DNA from: Pigoraptor vietnamica
Lineage: Eukaryota > Opisthokonta > Filasterea
Assembly (NCBI GenBank): GCA_943704525.1
Contig: CALSCQ010000666.1
Coordinates: 1 to 22,954 of the forward strand
Direction of reading: 5' to 3'
DNA length: 22,954 nt
Made by a program: the position numbers and the translations under genes. The stretch's first letter is position 1, and every line of letters begins with the position of its first letter. The notes beneath the pieces are model-generated. The model searched no databases and had not been told where the DNA came from. It saw only the letters and a list, made by a program, of their open reading frames with translations. Shown in pieces: positions 1 to 11,900 of the stretch.

Positions 1-47
1 ACTTCTAAATTACGTCATCTACGCCGATTTGGGAGTCCGACGGAAGC

Positions 48-97
48 CGATTTGGTCAAATCTAGAAAAATTTGGCCGACTAAATTTTACCAAATCG
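48..97. repeat. Imperfect inverted repeat, 14-bp arms
   Basis: The arm at 48-61 (CGATTTGGTCAAAT) is the reverse complement of 84-97 (ATTTTACCAAATCG) with one mismatch, around a 22-base AT-rich spacer. A related 9-mer, CCGATTTGG, occurs at 24-32 and again at 47-55. The function is unknown. It may be a chance feature of AT-rich DNA or the edge of something that continues outside the window. Confidence 0.5.
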
Positions 98-125
98 AAT
101 TTCAGAAGGCACCCACTGTTTCCGA

Positions 126-148
126 ATGTCACGTGATCATGTCACGTG
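126..148 (+). promoter_or_regulatory. Directly repeated palindromic E-box (CACGTG x2)
   Basis: The decamer ATGTCACGTG occurs at 126-135 and again at 139-148, a 13-base period, so two CACGTG cores lie at 130-135 and 143-148, about 240 bases upstream of the eIF5-mimic start codon. CACGTG is the classical bHLH or bZIP core. Its use in this organism is inference. Single copies also occur in the other two upstream regions of the window (17395-17400 and 22648-22653). Confidence 0.4.
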
Positions 149-387
149 GATTGCACTGGGGTCTTACAAGCAGGTCGCCACTGTGTCACACAAAATGAAA
201 CGCAGCCCATACATTTTTCATAGTGAAATAACGCATTTTGGGGAGCCGTTGGCAATGTCGCGTGTCTCCCTTTCCCTGCCTGTGTGGCAACGACTGATCT
301 TTTAACGAGCGCTGCGATCGCAACCAACGCACCCGTTCGACGCGCGTGACATTGCCCACTTTCCCCGCGGTACGCCGACTGTGTTGT

Positions 388-2581
388 ATGAGTCAGAAGC
401 AGCCCAAGCCGACCCTTACAGGGCAGCGCATTCGCACGCGCAAGCGCGGTGTGTATCGATCCAAGTGGCCGAACGAAGTGCGTGTGGAGCGGGTGTGGCA
501 CGGCTCTTACGTGTCTGTTTGCTCTCGTCCGCAGATGAGAAGGAGAAGTATGATGCTGCGTCCTTCCGCGACGCGATTGTAGCGGGCCTGGTGGAGGCCA
601 ACGGTGACTTCGAGGCGGCCAGCAAGTTTCTGGATGCGACGGGAAACAAGCTCGACTACCGCCGCTATGCCGAGGTCCTCTTCGACGTGCTTATCGCGGG
701 CGGCATCCTCGGTACGTAGCATGTCTGCTGATCTCGTGGGGGTGCTCAGTTGGGAAGGTCCGCTTACGAGGGTTGTTGTGGTCGGCAGCACCGGGTGGCA
801 ACCTTGAGGAAGGGGCGGCGCGCTCGCCCATGTGCGTGTTTGCGGCGAAGGACGCCGACGGTGACGACCTGCGCGGGTACACGGAGCTGCTGAACAAGCT
901 CATCCGCCGCTACAAGTACCTCCAGAAGGCGTACGAGGAGAATCTGTCCAAGATTCTCAAGTTCCTCCGCGCGTTCACGCCCGAGGAGACCGCGCGGCTT
1001 GCCGGCGCAACCGCGAGCTCCATCTCGCTTGGCCTTGCGCCGGCCAGCGTGCTTGCCAGCCTCATTTCGGACCACCTGCAGCGCGATGGTAGGCGTCCAT
1101 GCCGTTGTCTCTCTCGTTTAGTTGGCCACTCCTGTCATGCGCAGGCACTGACGGTCCACTGCTCTCGGGCGCAGGCATCTCGCTCAAGTTCGTCACTCAG
1201 GTGTTTAAGATTTGGCTTGCGCGATCGTCGCTCGACAATGTTGGCAGCGCCCTCCGCAAGGCGGGCATGGACAGCCGCCTCCTCGAGTTTTTCCCGCCCA
1301 ACAAGCAGCAGCCGGAGGTGCGCTGTGCAGAGCGGATTTCGGTGCTTGTGGTTGTCTGTCTATTGGGAGGTTATTAATGGGCATCTCGATGCCGCTTGCA
1401 GGTGCTTGAGCAGCACTTTAAGGACGAGGGACTTGCGGGCCTCGTCGACCTCTACCGAAAGAAGGAGGTCGCCAACATCAAGGGCGAGCTCAAGCGGTCG
1501 CTCGAGGACATCTTTGGTTCCGAGGACTACTCGGTGCAGGACGTGGGTGGCAGTGCAGTGGCCCGCACCGCACTATGTGATTCGGCTTTTCCGCTCACAG
1601 TACAACACATACATGCATGCACGACGCACTTCCTTCTCTCGCTCTCGCGTGGCGTATTGCGAGGGACCATGTTGACTGCGGTCGTTGCTTGGGTCTGGCT
1701 GTCTCGTGGCCGTTTGCTCATCTTCTGTGCGCTTTGACGCAGATGGTCAACGTTGTCTCTGAGACGACCCAGAAGCACTCGATCAGCGACGTGGAGGCCG
1801 CCATCATGCTGTGGGACCTCCTCATGGACCTCGTCGAGTGGAACAAGAAGCCCGAGTTGATCGAAACACAAGCGCTCAAGCATATCAAGGTGTGTAATTC
1901 TGTCCGCTTGGCCCAAGGGCGAAAGATTTTTGCTGTCGAGGAAGCCGCGCGCGAAGAGAGTGTGTGTGTGTTGTGTTGTGTGCGTGTGAGTGTGTGAGTG
2001 TGTGTTTGTGTGTTTGTGTGTGTGTGTTTTGTGTATGTGTGTGTTTTGTGTATGTGTGTGTGTGTGTGTGCGTGCGTGTATGTGCATGTGCGTGCGTGCG
2101 AATGTGCATGTGCCTGTGTATGCGGTGTGTGCGCATGTGGACATGTCTATCATTAGTGTTGAGGTTGTATTGCGAATGTGGCGAGGGCGACACGTCGTCG
2201 GTGGCAGTAGTCCTCGAGTGTGCAAGGTCTAGTGTGTCATCAATGGGAATTTGTAGGTACTGATTGCGTTTTGCACTGCCGTCGCAGCAAGTGGCACCGG
2301 TTCTGGCGCCCTACACGAAGAAGCTGCGCGCCCAGCTCGCCCTCCTCGTCCGCATCCAGAATTACTGCTACGACAACATCAACTTTGTCAAGTTCTTCAG
2401 CAAGGTGTGCCTCCTCCTCTACCAGGCCGACGTGCTTGGCGAGGACGCCGTGCTCAAGTGGTACAGCGACGGGCACTCGCCCAAGGGCAAGACGGTCTTC
2501 ATTCCCCAGATGAAGCAGATGGTTGAGTGGCTCCAGAGCGCCCCCGAGGAGAGCTCGGACGAGGACGACGGCGACGCGTGA
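388..2581 (+). CDS. BZW1/BZW2: eIF5-mimic protein (BZW1/BZW2 family), 7 exons, 420 aa
   Basis: Family members carry a C-terminal eIF5-type W2 domain, bind eIF2 and eIF3 in competition with eIF5, and make start-codon selection more stringent. Exons: 388-448, 535-711, 789-1088, 1175-1317, 1402-1542, 1743-1889, 2288-2581 (1263 nt, TGA stop). All introns are GT-CAG: 86, 77, 86, 84, 200 and 398 bp. The spliced protein keeps the family signatures in order: N-terminal [18 protein letters not shown], then [22 protein letters not shown], a central [10 protein letters not shown] segment, [13 protein letters not shown], and a C-terminal [13 protein letters not shown] with VEWL (W2 AA-box region) before an acidic tail. 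Length matches the family's roughly 419 residues, so it looks complete. The start codon has T at -3 and A at +4, a poor context unlike the three other genes here. Intron 6 carries a long GT microsatellite. Identification is secure; splice sites are inferred from frame. Confidence 0.95.
1960..2140 (+). repeat. Degenerate (GT)n microsatellite in intron 6 of the eIF5-mimic gene
   Basis: About 180 bases are almost entirely alternating GT with TTTG, GTAT and GCGT interruptions; a segment with GTTTTGTGTAT is duplicated around 2028-2058. It lies inside the 398-bp intron (1890-2287), which is two to five times longer than the gene's other introns, so the repeat explains most of the excess. Alternating purine-pyrimidine runs are Z-DNA-prone in general. 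Cysteine- and valine-rich or threonine- and histidine-rich open frames read through this tract are repeat translations, not genes. Confidence 0.9.
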
Positions 2582-2966
2582 CGCTGATATCTCTGTTGTA
2601 TGCTCTTGTGAATGCGGCAACCGCGGCGTAGTGCGTATCTCTCTCGTGTTTTCTCAATCTTCGTCTGATTGCTGGCGCTCACCGGCGCGCTGCTGGGCAG
2701 CGTGTCGCGGCGCCTGGCTCGTCCACGCCGCGTTTGACAGTGTTCTGCATACGCTCTAATGTGCAGTCAATAACAAGCGGACTGTGGCTTTGCTTGCATT
2801 GCTCGTGGCTCGGCTGTCGAAAGGCTCATAGACTATAGTAGGTTTCAACAATGTATTTCGTTTCAATTCTTCATCAAGACGCAGCGACGCAAACGGAGCC
2901 AACGCACGCGCATGCACACAACGCAAATTTCACAAGCGAAAAACAGACACCGAAAAATGAAACGCT
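2582..2966. other. Intergenic gap between convergent genes
   Basis: This 385-base gap separates the TGA of the eIF5-mimic gene from the TAG of the dynein gene, which end towards each other. It must hold both 3' UTRs and both polyadenylation sites. I found no AATAAA on either strand and no convincing ORF. GC content falls towards the dynein side. Nothing else is recognisable. Confidence 0.7.
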
Positions 2967-5900
2967 CTACTTCGTGTCGCAGAGCAAAGCGACGCCGCGC
3001 AGGATCCAATGGTCCGCGTTCTGCGACGTCTTGAGGTCGACGTTGAAGATGTACTCCTGGTCCGTGCGGCGCGGCTTCTTGTAGACGGGGCACTCGTACA
3101 GGCGCGGGTCCTTCGCGCCCGTCGTGTTGACGGCCGACACGTGGATGATGGGCAGCTGGCTGTAGAGCACCTTGGGCGTGGGCTCGACAAGCTTCGACGA
3201 CCGGCGGTCCCACCCGGCGCCCTCGAGGAAGAGGCCGTGGATGTACACGCCCTCCTGCGGCGGCGACGTGATATCCTCCTTCATCTGCCGCAGCACCTCC
3301 GTGTGCACCTGCACGCTGTCGAGCGCCCAGCCCTTGTGCGCGCGCGTAATCTCCTGACGCATCGCCGTGAGGAAGCCCTGGGGGTTGAAGAACCCGGTCA
3401 TCCAGAACACGTTGGGGCGGCCGTCAAAGAGCCAGCTGTGGAACTGCGCGTTGCGCTGAACGAGGTCGCTGAACCAAAAGCCGAGCGTCGCCGACCGCCA
3501 CGACACGCCCTGCCACGCGGCGGGCACACGCGCGTCGTACATCGAGTCGAGGGCGTTGCGCAGCTCGTCGCTCATGATGATCGTGCCCGCGATGGCAAGC
3601 TTGAGGTCCTTGAGCGTACGGCGCACCACCGAAATGACGCGCTGGATGCGGTCAATCTCCTGTCCGAGGAAGATATTCATGGGCGTCTGGCCGCCCTGCT
3701 TGTCGAGCGCCGCCTTCACCTCGTGGCGCACGTAGTCAGCCGGAAGCTTCTCGAGCATGTCATCCGCAAGGCGCTCGACGGCCGACTCGCGCGTCTCGCC
3801 GCCGCCGCCGCCGCTCTCCTTCGGCTGGATGTTGACGATCGTGCCGAGCACCGAGTTGGCCATGTTCGTCTGGTACGTAATGTCCGCGTTCGGGTGGAGG
3901 CCGAACACCTCGGGCGAGTCGATGAGCGGGAGTTCCTCGATGAACTTGCGGTACTCGTCGATCGTCTTCTTGACGGGGATGACGTAGCCCTTGTAGAAGC
4001 AGAAGTTGTCCGTGAACATGTGGTCGCCGAACCACGTCTTCGTGTACGTGTTGAGCAGGCGCTGGTCAAAGTCGTCCGTGACGCGGCCGCCGTACTGGAC
4101 CTCGCCGATCATGTAGCGCACCGTGTTCCACGAGATGCCCTTGCGCGGGTCGACCTCGTCGAGGTGGTTCTGCACAAACTGCACGCTCGCGAGGAGGTCC
4201 GCCTGGTTGAACTCGTAGGGGATGTTCCAGCCGAGCGGGCCGAACTTGCGGCGCTCCTGCACCGTCGTGTGGAGGAACGCGACCGTGTAGAGCATCGGCT
4301 TCCAGAACGACAGGTTGTTCACGTCGAGCATGTCCTGCGAGACCCAGTTGTACGTGCGCTTGAGGCCCGCCTTGACGCCCTGCGGCGGCTCGTTCGTGAA
4401 CTTGATGCCCGACTGCAGCAGGCCGATCGGGAACTTCGGGTGCTCCTCCGTCGTGATCCAAAGGCGGAAGTTCTCGTTGATCTGCTCCGTCACCGTCAGC
4501 GTGTCGAGCAGCTCGTCCATAAAGTTGAGGCCGAGGTGGCAGTTCTGCAGCAGCACCCAGCCGCCCGTCTGCATGAACTGCTGCATCAAGCGCCGCGCGT
4601 GCACCTCCTGGCCCTGGCCCATCGAAATGGCGCGCGTCTCCGACTTCTGCTTCTTCGACAGCGCCTCGATCGCCGACGTCGGGTCGCCGCCCATCGACAG
4701 CAGGCAGATCATCGGCGTGCGCGGGTCTGACTCCTCCCACATCTTCTCGAGGTCGAGGATGACGCCCTCCGCGAACCGCTTGCCGAGCGTGTCGCCAATG
4801 TACTTGCGCGACTGGTTCACGGTGCGGTCGGGGCACCACGAGCGGACGAGGAGCGTGCGGCGGAACGAGTCGAGCGTGTTCTGGTAGCCGTCGGGCAGCT
4901 GCGCCTCCTCCGGGGCGTCCTTGTCGTACCAGTTCTTCCAGCCCTTCTCGTTGCGCGACACCTGGTTGAGGATCTCGCCGAACTGCGGCAGCTTGCTGAG
5001 CTCGACAATGTTGAGCCACGTCATGTCCGTGATCCACCCGCACGGCTTCTTCTGCACCGTGTTCATGTCGAGCGCAGCGCCTCCCTTGATGAAGACCTGG
5101 AACTCCTCCGACGTCACGCGGCCGCTCTGGATGTCCGTCTTGAGCGCGAGGAGCAGCGTGAAGAGGAACTTGTGGATCTCGTACAGCCCGCGGCACGTGT
5201 ACTGGAACACGCGGAACGTGAGGTAGTCGATGATGTTCTGGATGCGCTTGTTCGGGATCGGCGACGTCTCCGAGCGCGCCATCGACTCGTCAAACAGCCC
5301 GAGGAACTGCTGCAGCGACGTCTGGTACATCACGTTGACCATGCTCATCTCGACGATGAGGAAGTAGAGGATGCTGCCGCGCGTCGCGACCGGGCGGTAC
5401 TCCTCGCGCGCCGTGTTGATCTTCACCTCCGTCTCCGCGGCGACCATGAGCTTGTCGTTGACCTCCTCCGCGGTGCGCTTCGTCACCGCGAGCACGTCGA
5501 TGAGCGACTCGTCGTCGACGAGCGATCCCTTGGTGCTCGTGAGGCGCAGCAGCAGGTTGTCCTCGAGCTCCTTCATCTTCTTCTTGTTCGCCGTGACGTC
5601 CTCGAGCAGCTTCGTGCGCTCCGTCTCGAGCTCGTTCTTCTCCTTCAGGATCACGCGGCCGAGCAGCTGGTCCTCGAGACCCTTGATCGTCACCGTAAAG
5701 TCGATGATGGCCGTCTTCGCGCTGATCTCGGGCGTGTAGCGCGGGTTGCTGAGCTTGGTCGTGATGTAGAGCACAAAGCCGTCCATCACGTCGACCTCCT
5801 TGTCGCCGACCTTCACCTTGACCGAGCGCCCGCTCTTGATGAAGTTGCGCTCGAGCACGTTGTCGAGGACGGGGTCGAGCTCCTCGTCAATGTCCTCGAG

Positions 5901-8900
5901 GAGCAGCGGGCGACCGCAGCCGAGGCAGTCCTCGAGGTGGTTGCGGAAGTACTTGTTGTTCAGCGAGCTGACCTGAAGCTGGTTCGGCGCCTCGCGGTTC
6001 ATGATCCACTTCTTGCCCTGGCCCTGGGGGTCGATCAGCAGCGGGAAGCGCGTCGCCTTCGTCACGATGATGCCGTTCTGGATCGAAAGCTCGTCGTTCG
6101 GGAGGCCCTGCAGCGTCCACTCGCCGATCGTCGCGTTGTCGACCAGCATGCTGATGATGTTGAGGTCGTCCGAGAACGGCACGCGGCGGCGCTGCAGTTC
6201 GCGCTGCCACTTGTTGAGGAGCGCCGCGCGGAAGTCCTGGTTGAAGGGCCCGCTGTACGACAGGAACGCCGTCGCGAGCATGACGTCGCCGACGAGGCGC
6301 CCGATCTGGTCCGCAAACGCCTTGCTCTGCAGCGTCCAGCGCTCCTTCTCGCCGCCGAGGCCATTGATGAGCGCCGTCGCCGCCTGCATCTTGCGGCGGC
6401 ATGTGTCGGCGTCGTCCTGCAGGTCCTGCTTCTCCTTGACGGCCGCGTTGTACTTGGCCTTCACAATGTCGAGCTCGCGCTGCTTCTCGTCGAGCTCCGC
6501 CTGGGCCGTCGCGAGGTCCGACATGGCAAGCTCGAGCTTGTGCTGCTGAACCGCCAGGTTCGCCTTGAGCGGCAGCACTTCCTTGTTGACCGAGTAGAAC
6601 GTGACCATCGCGCGCGCCCACGAGCAGAGACCGGCGACGTCGCCGCACACCTTCTTCGCCGACTCGAAGTTGAAGTCCTCGGCCTCCATGTACGGCTCGA
6701 GCAGCTCGATCGTCTCCTCGTTGATAGAGTCCTTCGGGAAGTTCTGCAGCGACGACAGGAAGTCGCTCTTGCTCATGACCTTGAGGGACTCAGCCCACGA
6801 GGGCTTGAGCGACGGGCGGTCGGGGTCGGGCGTCACGGGGTCGAGACGCAGCGACCGCAGCAGCAGCACGCAGTCCATGATGCGCATGATGAGGTGCGGC
6901 GGCTTCGCGAGCTTGCGCACCGTCGCAATGTGCGCCGGCTGGATCGTGTCGAGTGCGCGCTCGGCCTCGAGGAGCGCGGGCTTTGCGGCGATGAGCTTCT
7001 GCTCGGCAATCTCCTTGTCCGCGTTGATGGCGTTGACGATGAGCTCGGCCTTGTCCTTCTTCTTCTGCACGGCCTCCTTAACCTTCTCGGCGGCCTGCGC
7101 CTGCACCGTCACCTCCGCGAGCACCTCGTCGGCCTTCTTCGACGCGACGGCGAGCTCCTTCTCCTTCACCGCGAGCTCCTTCGCCAGCTCCGCGACCGAC
7201 TTGGACGCCTCGATGAGCTTCGAGAGGCCCATCTTCATGCGGTCCGCAAGCTCGCCAATGTGGCTCTTCTTGTCGGCGTAGACGGCCTTGTAGCTGTTGA
7301 TGAACGAGAGGTACGACTTGGGCGTGACGTGCGCCTGGCGACGGAAGCGGTTGAAGTACTCGGTGCACATCTCGGCGACGCCGTCGTGGACCGAGCCCAT
7401 CTGCTCGACGACGCTCTGCTTCACCTCCTCCGAGCACACCATGTCGAACGAGCGCAGGAAGTAGTCGGCGACGGCGACGAGCGCCTCCTTCGGCCAGCGC
7501 TGGAACCAGTCCATCGTGCAGCCCGAGATGAGGCCGGGGAACTTGAGCGCGCGGTTGCGGAACTTCTCGCCGACGGGAGAGAAGCAGAGCACGACGTGGA
7601 GGTTGTTCTTCACGCGGCTGATAAAGTAGTCGTACAGGTTCTCGAGCGTGTCGGGGAGGCGCGGGAACTCGCGCTTCATGATCGGGCGCAGGTCGTTGCA
7701 GATTTCGTCAATCTCGTCGCGCGCAAAGAGCGACGACACCTCGCCGGACGTGAGGACGTTGTTCATGTACTCGAGGAACGCCTCGTCCTTGATCTCGCTG
7801 TCCGTGAAGATGAACGCGACGCCCTTGCCGCTCACGCCCGCCGTCTTGTACAGGTGCTTGAGGTCGTCCATGAGGTTCTGCACGTTGTACGAGCGCGTGA
7901 GCGTGATCTGGAACGCCTCGTAGCCGGCGATGAACGACGCGAGCCGCGTGAGCGACTGCTTGCCGCTGCCGCCGACACCGACGAGCAGTGCGTTGCCGCG
8001 GGGCGTGCGGATGACGCGCGAGATCTTGACGAGGTGGATCATGGCGTCCTTGAAGAACACAAGGTCCATGTGCGCGCCGCGGATCGCCTCGTTGTACTCG
8101 GCCATGTACTGTTGCAGGCGCTCCGAGAGCAGCTCAAACGACGGGATCGGCTCGTACACCTTCGGCGTCTCGATCACGTGGTCGTCGCCCTCCTCGCCGG
8201 TGGGCTCCGGCGCGTCGCGGAGGAAGTCGACAAAGTAGTGCTCGGCCTTGCACGTGTGCGAGAGGTCGTCGCCAAACTCCTCCTGTACAAAGCGCACCAT
8301 CGTCTTCTCGAACCACTCGAGGTCCTTCACCTCGGTGAAGCGGTCGGCGATGACGCGCGTGCACTCGTGGCGCCACAGGTGGATGAGCTGGTCCGTCGAC
8401 GCAATCACCTCCGACTCGACCTTGAGCATGCCCTCCCAGATGCGGCTGAGGTCGCGCAGGTTGAAAATGTAGTGGAACTTCGCGGGCGTCGGAAGCATCT
8501 TGACCTTCGTCGCCTGCCAGAGGCGGCGCGTGAGCGGCACGAGCTTCGCGGCGAGGTCGTTGACCGTCTTGTCGAACGCGCGCTCGGGGCAGAAGTACGC
8601 CGCGAGCGTGCCGAAGATCTTGTCCATCGACGCGTTCGAGGGCAGCGTGCAGTTGAAGATCGAAAAGTGACGCTTGAGGCGCGCGGGGATGTCGTTGCGG
8701 CCGCCGCCCGGGTGGATCATCGCGCAGATAAACTGCAGGTCGACAATGTTCGTGAAGTCGCCGGGCTTCTCGAGCGAGTACATGCCGCGCTGCTCGATCA
8801 GCTGGCGCACAATCTCGTTCGTGACCTGGTCGCCCCACTCGTTGATCTCGGGCATGTTGACGTCGTCCACGAAGACCGTCATCTTCTTGCCCGCCGGCGG

Positions 8901-11900
8901 CCCGTACGTGTTGCCCATGCGCTTGTCGACGTAGCTCTCGATCGTGCGCTGGTAGATCAGCGGCGTCGTCGCCGACGAGAAGTTCATGCTCTTCGTCACG
9001 TGCGCCTCGGGGTCGTAGCGGCTCATGTAGCCCTTGACCATCACCGTCTTGGCCGTGCCCTGCTCGCCGATCAGGAGGACGTGCTTGTGCTGCTTCGCAA
9101 TCGTGTGCATGAGGAAGTCCGTGCGCACGTTGTCGACCGTCGGGACGACAATCGAGTAGTACTCGGGCTTGTGGTCCGTCGGGTACGCGTACGCGGGCAG
9201 GCGGCGCGACCAGTGCTCCCACTCGCCGCCGGGCGCGACGACGTAGTCGAAGATCGAATCGGCGGCGTCCGAGAGGCTCGGGAGGGCGAGCTGGCCCTCG
9301 CGCTTGCGCAGGAACTCCTCAAGCTTCTTGCGGTCGTCGATCTCGAGCAGGGCGCCGAGGGACCACATGAGCGCAAAGACGAACGTCTTCTCGAGGAACG
9401 CGTCCGAGTAGTTGTCCGAGTCGGCGAGGATGCCCGAGAGGAGATCGAGCGCCTGCTGGATGATGTTGACCTGCAGTACCTCCATCTTCATCTTGGTCGA
9501 CTGCGTCACAAACGTGTACGCCTGCTCAAAGATAACCTCAAAGAGGCCCTTGAGCTTCTCGCCCTCGCCGCCCTTCCGCGTGTCCACCCACGCCTGCAGA
9601 ATCGGCTTCCAGTCGAGCGCCGACGACGACATGTAGATCATGCCGTTACGCGAGACCGTCGCCGGCGACGCGTTCGCGAGCGAGTGCACCTCAAAGACGA
9701 GCTTGCAGTTCGGCGCCATCGAAATGCGGTCGCCGTTCGCGAGCGTCAGCGTCTTGTTGTCGTCAAGCACCGAGTTGAGGTTCTCAATCCAGATCGCGTC
9801 GACGGGGCCGTCCAGCACAATCCAGATGTGCTCGCTCTTCTTGACCTTGAGCGTCTTGCGCCACAGCGCAGAGAAGATGCCGTCCGTCCAGTCGTTCGTC
9901 GCGACGTCGAGGCGGCCGAACATCTGCGGCGCCGTGATGGCCTTCGGGTTCATGCGGTACTCCTTGTGGCTGTCGCCGACCTCCGTCATCGCCTTCATCA
10001 GCGTGTGGATACAGCGCGTCTTGCCCGCGCCGGGAGGCCCGAGGACCATGATGCCGTGGCGCACACGCTGCGTCTCGTACAGCTGGATGACCTTGAGGAA
10101 CCACGGCGGGTGCGCGATGAGCCCGGCCTCCTTCACCTGGTGCTCGATCGCGGCCTCGAGCTCGGGGTACGACGCCTTCTGGATCGTAAGGCCCGGGAAG
10201 AGGTCGTTGATGAGCGAGAGGAAGAGCGGCTCGTCCTCGTCCACGAGCTTGCTCATGTTCATGTCGCGCAGCACGCGCATCATGATCGTGTTCTCGCTCT
10301 CCTCGGGGTTCGCGCGCTTGACGGGACCGAGCGTGCGCAGCACCGACAGAATGTTGCGCAGGCCGAAGTCGTAGTGGCGCTGCTTCGACAGCTGCTCCTC
10401 GCAGAGCCGGTAGAGCACGAAGAACTTGCGTGCGAGGATCACGTTCGTGATGAAACCGCAGCTGGCGAGCTTGACGCGGATGATGATCTGGCGGTCGGGG
10501 ACCATCATCGCCACGCTGCGGAACTGCACCTTGAGGTTCTCCGGGAGCTCCTGGCGGCCGGCGTAGCCCGGGTTCATCGTGAGGAAAATGCCGAACTCGG
10601 GGTTCATCTCGACCGTGTCGCCGTCGGTGAACGTGAAGTCCGCGCGGCGCTCCTTCTTGGCCGTCAGCACGCACGCAATTTGCTGCGCGGCGACCGACAG
10701 CACGGGCAGCTCGATGCGGTTGAACTCGTCGAAGCAGCCCCACGAGCCCGACTGCGCGAGGCCCTTGTAGATGCGACCGAGCCCGCGGTAGTCCATCTGG
10801 TCCGAGCAGTTGAACACGACGACAAACTTGCCGAGCGAGCGTCCCATGTCCTTCACCGTCTCCGTCTTGCCGGTGCCCGCGGGTCCGGCGGGAGCACCCC
10901 CCATGCACATGCCCAGCGCCTGCGCGAGCGTGATGTAGCACCTGTCCGTGAGCGGCGTGATGACGAGGCGGTCCGTGCAGCCGAGGAATTCGTTCTGGTA
11001 CTTGAAGTCGACGTCCGTGATCGAGACGACGGTCGTGTCGAGGTCCTCGCGCCAGTAGAAGCGCGTCTGCTTCAGCCACTCGAAGTCGTTCGGCGCCTTG
11101 ACGTGGAGCCGCACGAGGTTGTCGAAGATGTCGCGCTGGTGCACGTGGATCGTGATGAGCGTCTCGAACTTGGTGCGGTCCATCGGCGTGAGGTCGCGCG
11201 TCGTCGTGTCGATGAGCAGGTTGAGCATGTCGAGGAACCGCTGGTTCGTCGTCGTCATGATCTTCTTGTCCGTGCGCGCGAGCGTCAGCGCCTCCTCAGA
11301 GTCGCGCGTCCAGATCATCTGCAGCCCGAGCAGGCCGACCTGCGCGGGGTAGCGGTTGAGGAACGCCTCGAGCGAGAACGACGGCTCGCCGGTCGCGATG
11401 GCCGCGTCGCGCGCGATGTCGTTGATCGCCGTCTGCATCGCCTTGAGCAGCGTCCCGAGCCAAATCTCGACGTTTCCGACCGCAATCATCGGCGTCGTAA
11501 ACTCGACCGTCTCGTTCTCGCGCGACGACATCGAGAGGATCTTGTCGTACTCCTTCTCGTGGAACGTGACCTTCTTCACGTTGTCGAACACCGAGAGCAG
11601 GTGGTTCTGGATCGAGTGCGAGTCGGACGCCTGGCCGAGAATCTCGAGCAGCGCGGGATCGGAAACGAAGTAGAAGCGCGGGAATACGGCGCGCTTCTTT
11701 TCGAGGTAGCCGCTGAGCGACTTCTGGCACACCTCGAGCTGCTCCGCGAGGTGGGGCAGGAGGTTGCCGAGCGTCTCGTCGCCGACGCAGCACTGGATGA
11801 CGTTCGGGTTCTCGTTCGCGCGCGTCATGATCTTGACCCACGACTTGTCGATGTTCGAGAAGCGCTTGGCCTCCTTCGGGAGCTGCTTCGCAATGTCGCC

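Larger units (their letters stand above)
1..387 (+). other. Left-edge intergenic DNA and leader of the eIF5-mimic gene
   Basis: No gene is recognisable here. The first ~120 bases are visibly richer in A and T than the coding DNA and hold a short imperfect inverted repeat. Bases 126-148 hold a repeated E-box. An ATG at 195-197 opens a 36-codon frame ending with TAA at 303-305; it would be an upstream ORF only if transcription starts before it, which cannot be seen. The transcription start is unknown. The open frame on the minus strand at 142-501 resembles nothing known to me and overlaps exon 1 of the next gene. Confidence 0.6.

Noticed and set aside
142-501. 119-codon minus-strand ORF at the left edge
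   Set aside because: It overlaps the promoter and first exon of the eIF5-mimic gene antisense, with no recognisable domain.
1964-2263. Cys/Val-rich ORFs (plus) and His/Thr-rich ORFs (minus) over the GT tract
   Set aside because: These are translations of a microsatellite within an intron.
3796-3830. GCC repeat at 3801-3812 as an expanded trinucleotide tract
   Set aside because: It encodes a short Gly run in the dynein C-terminal part ([12 protein letters not shown]); the length is unremarkable in GC-rich coding DNA.
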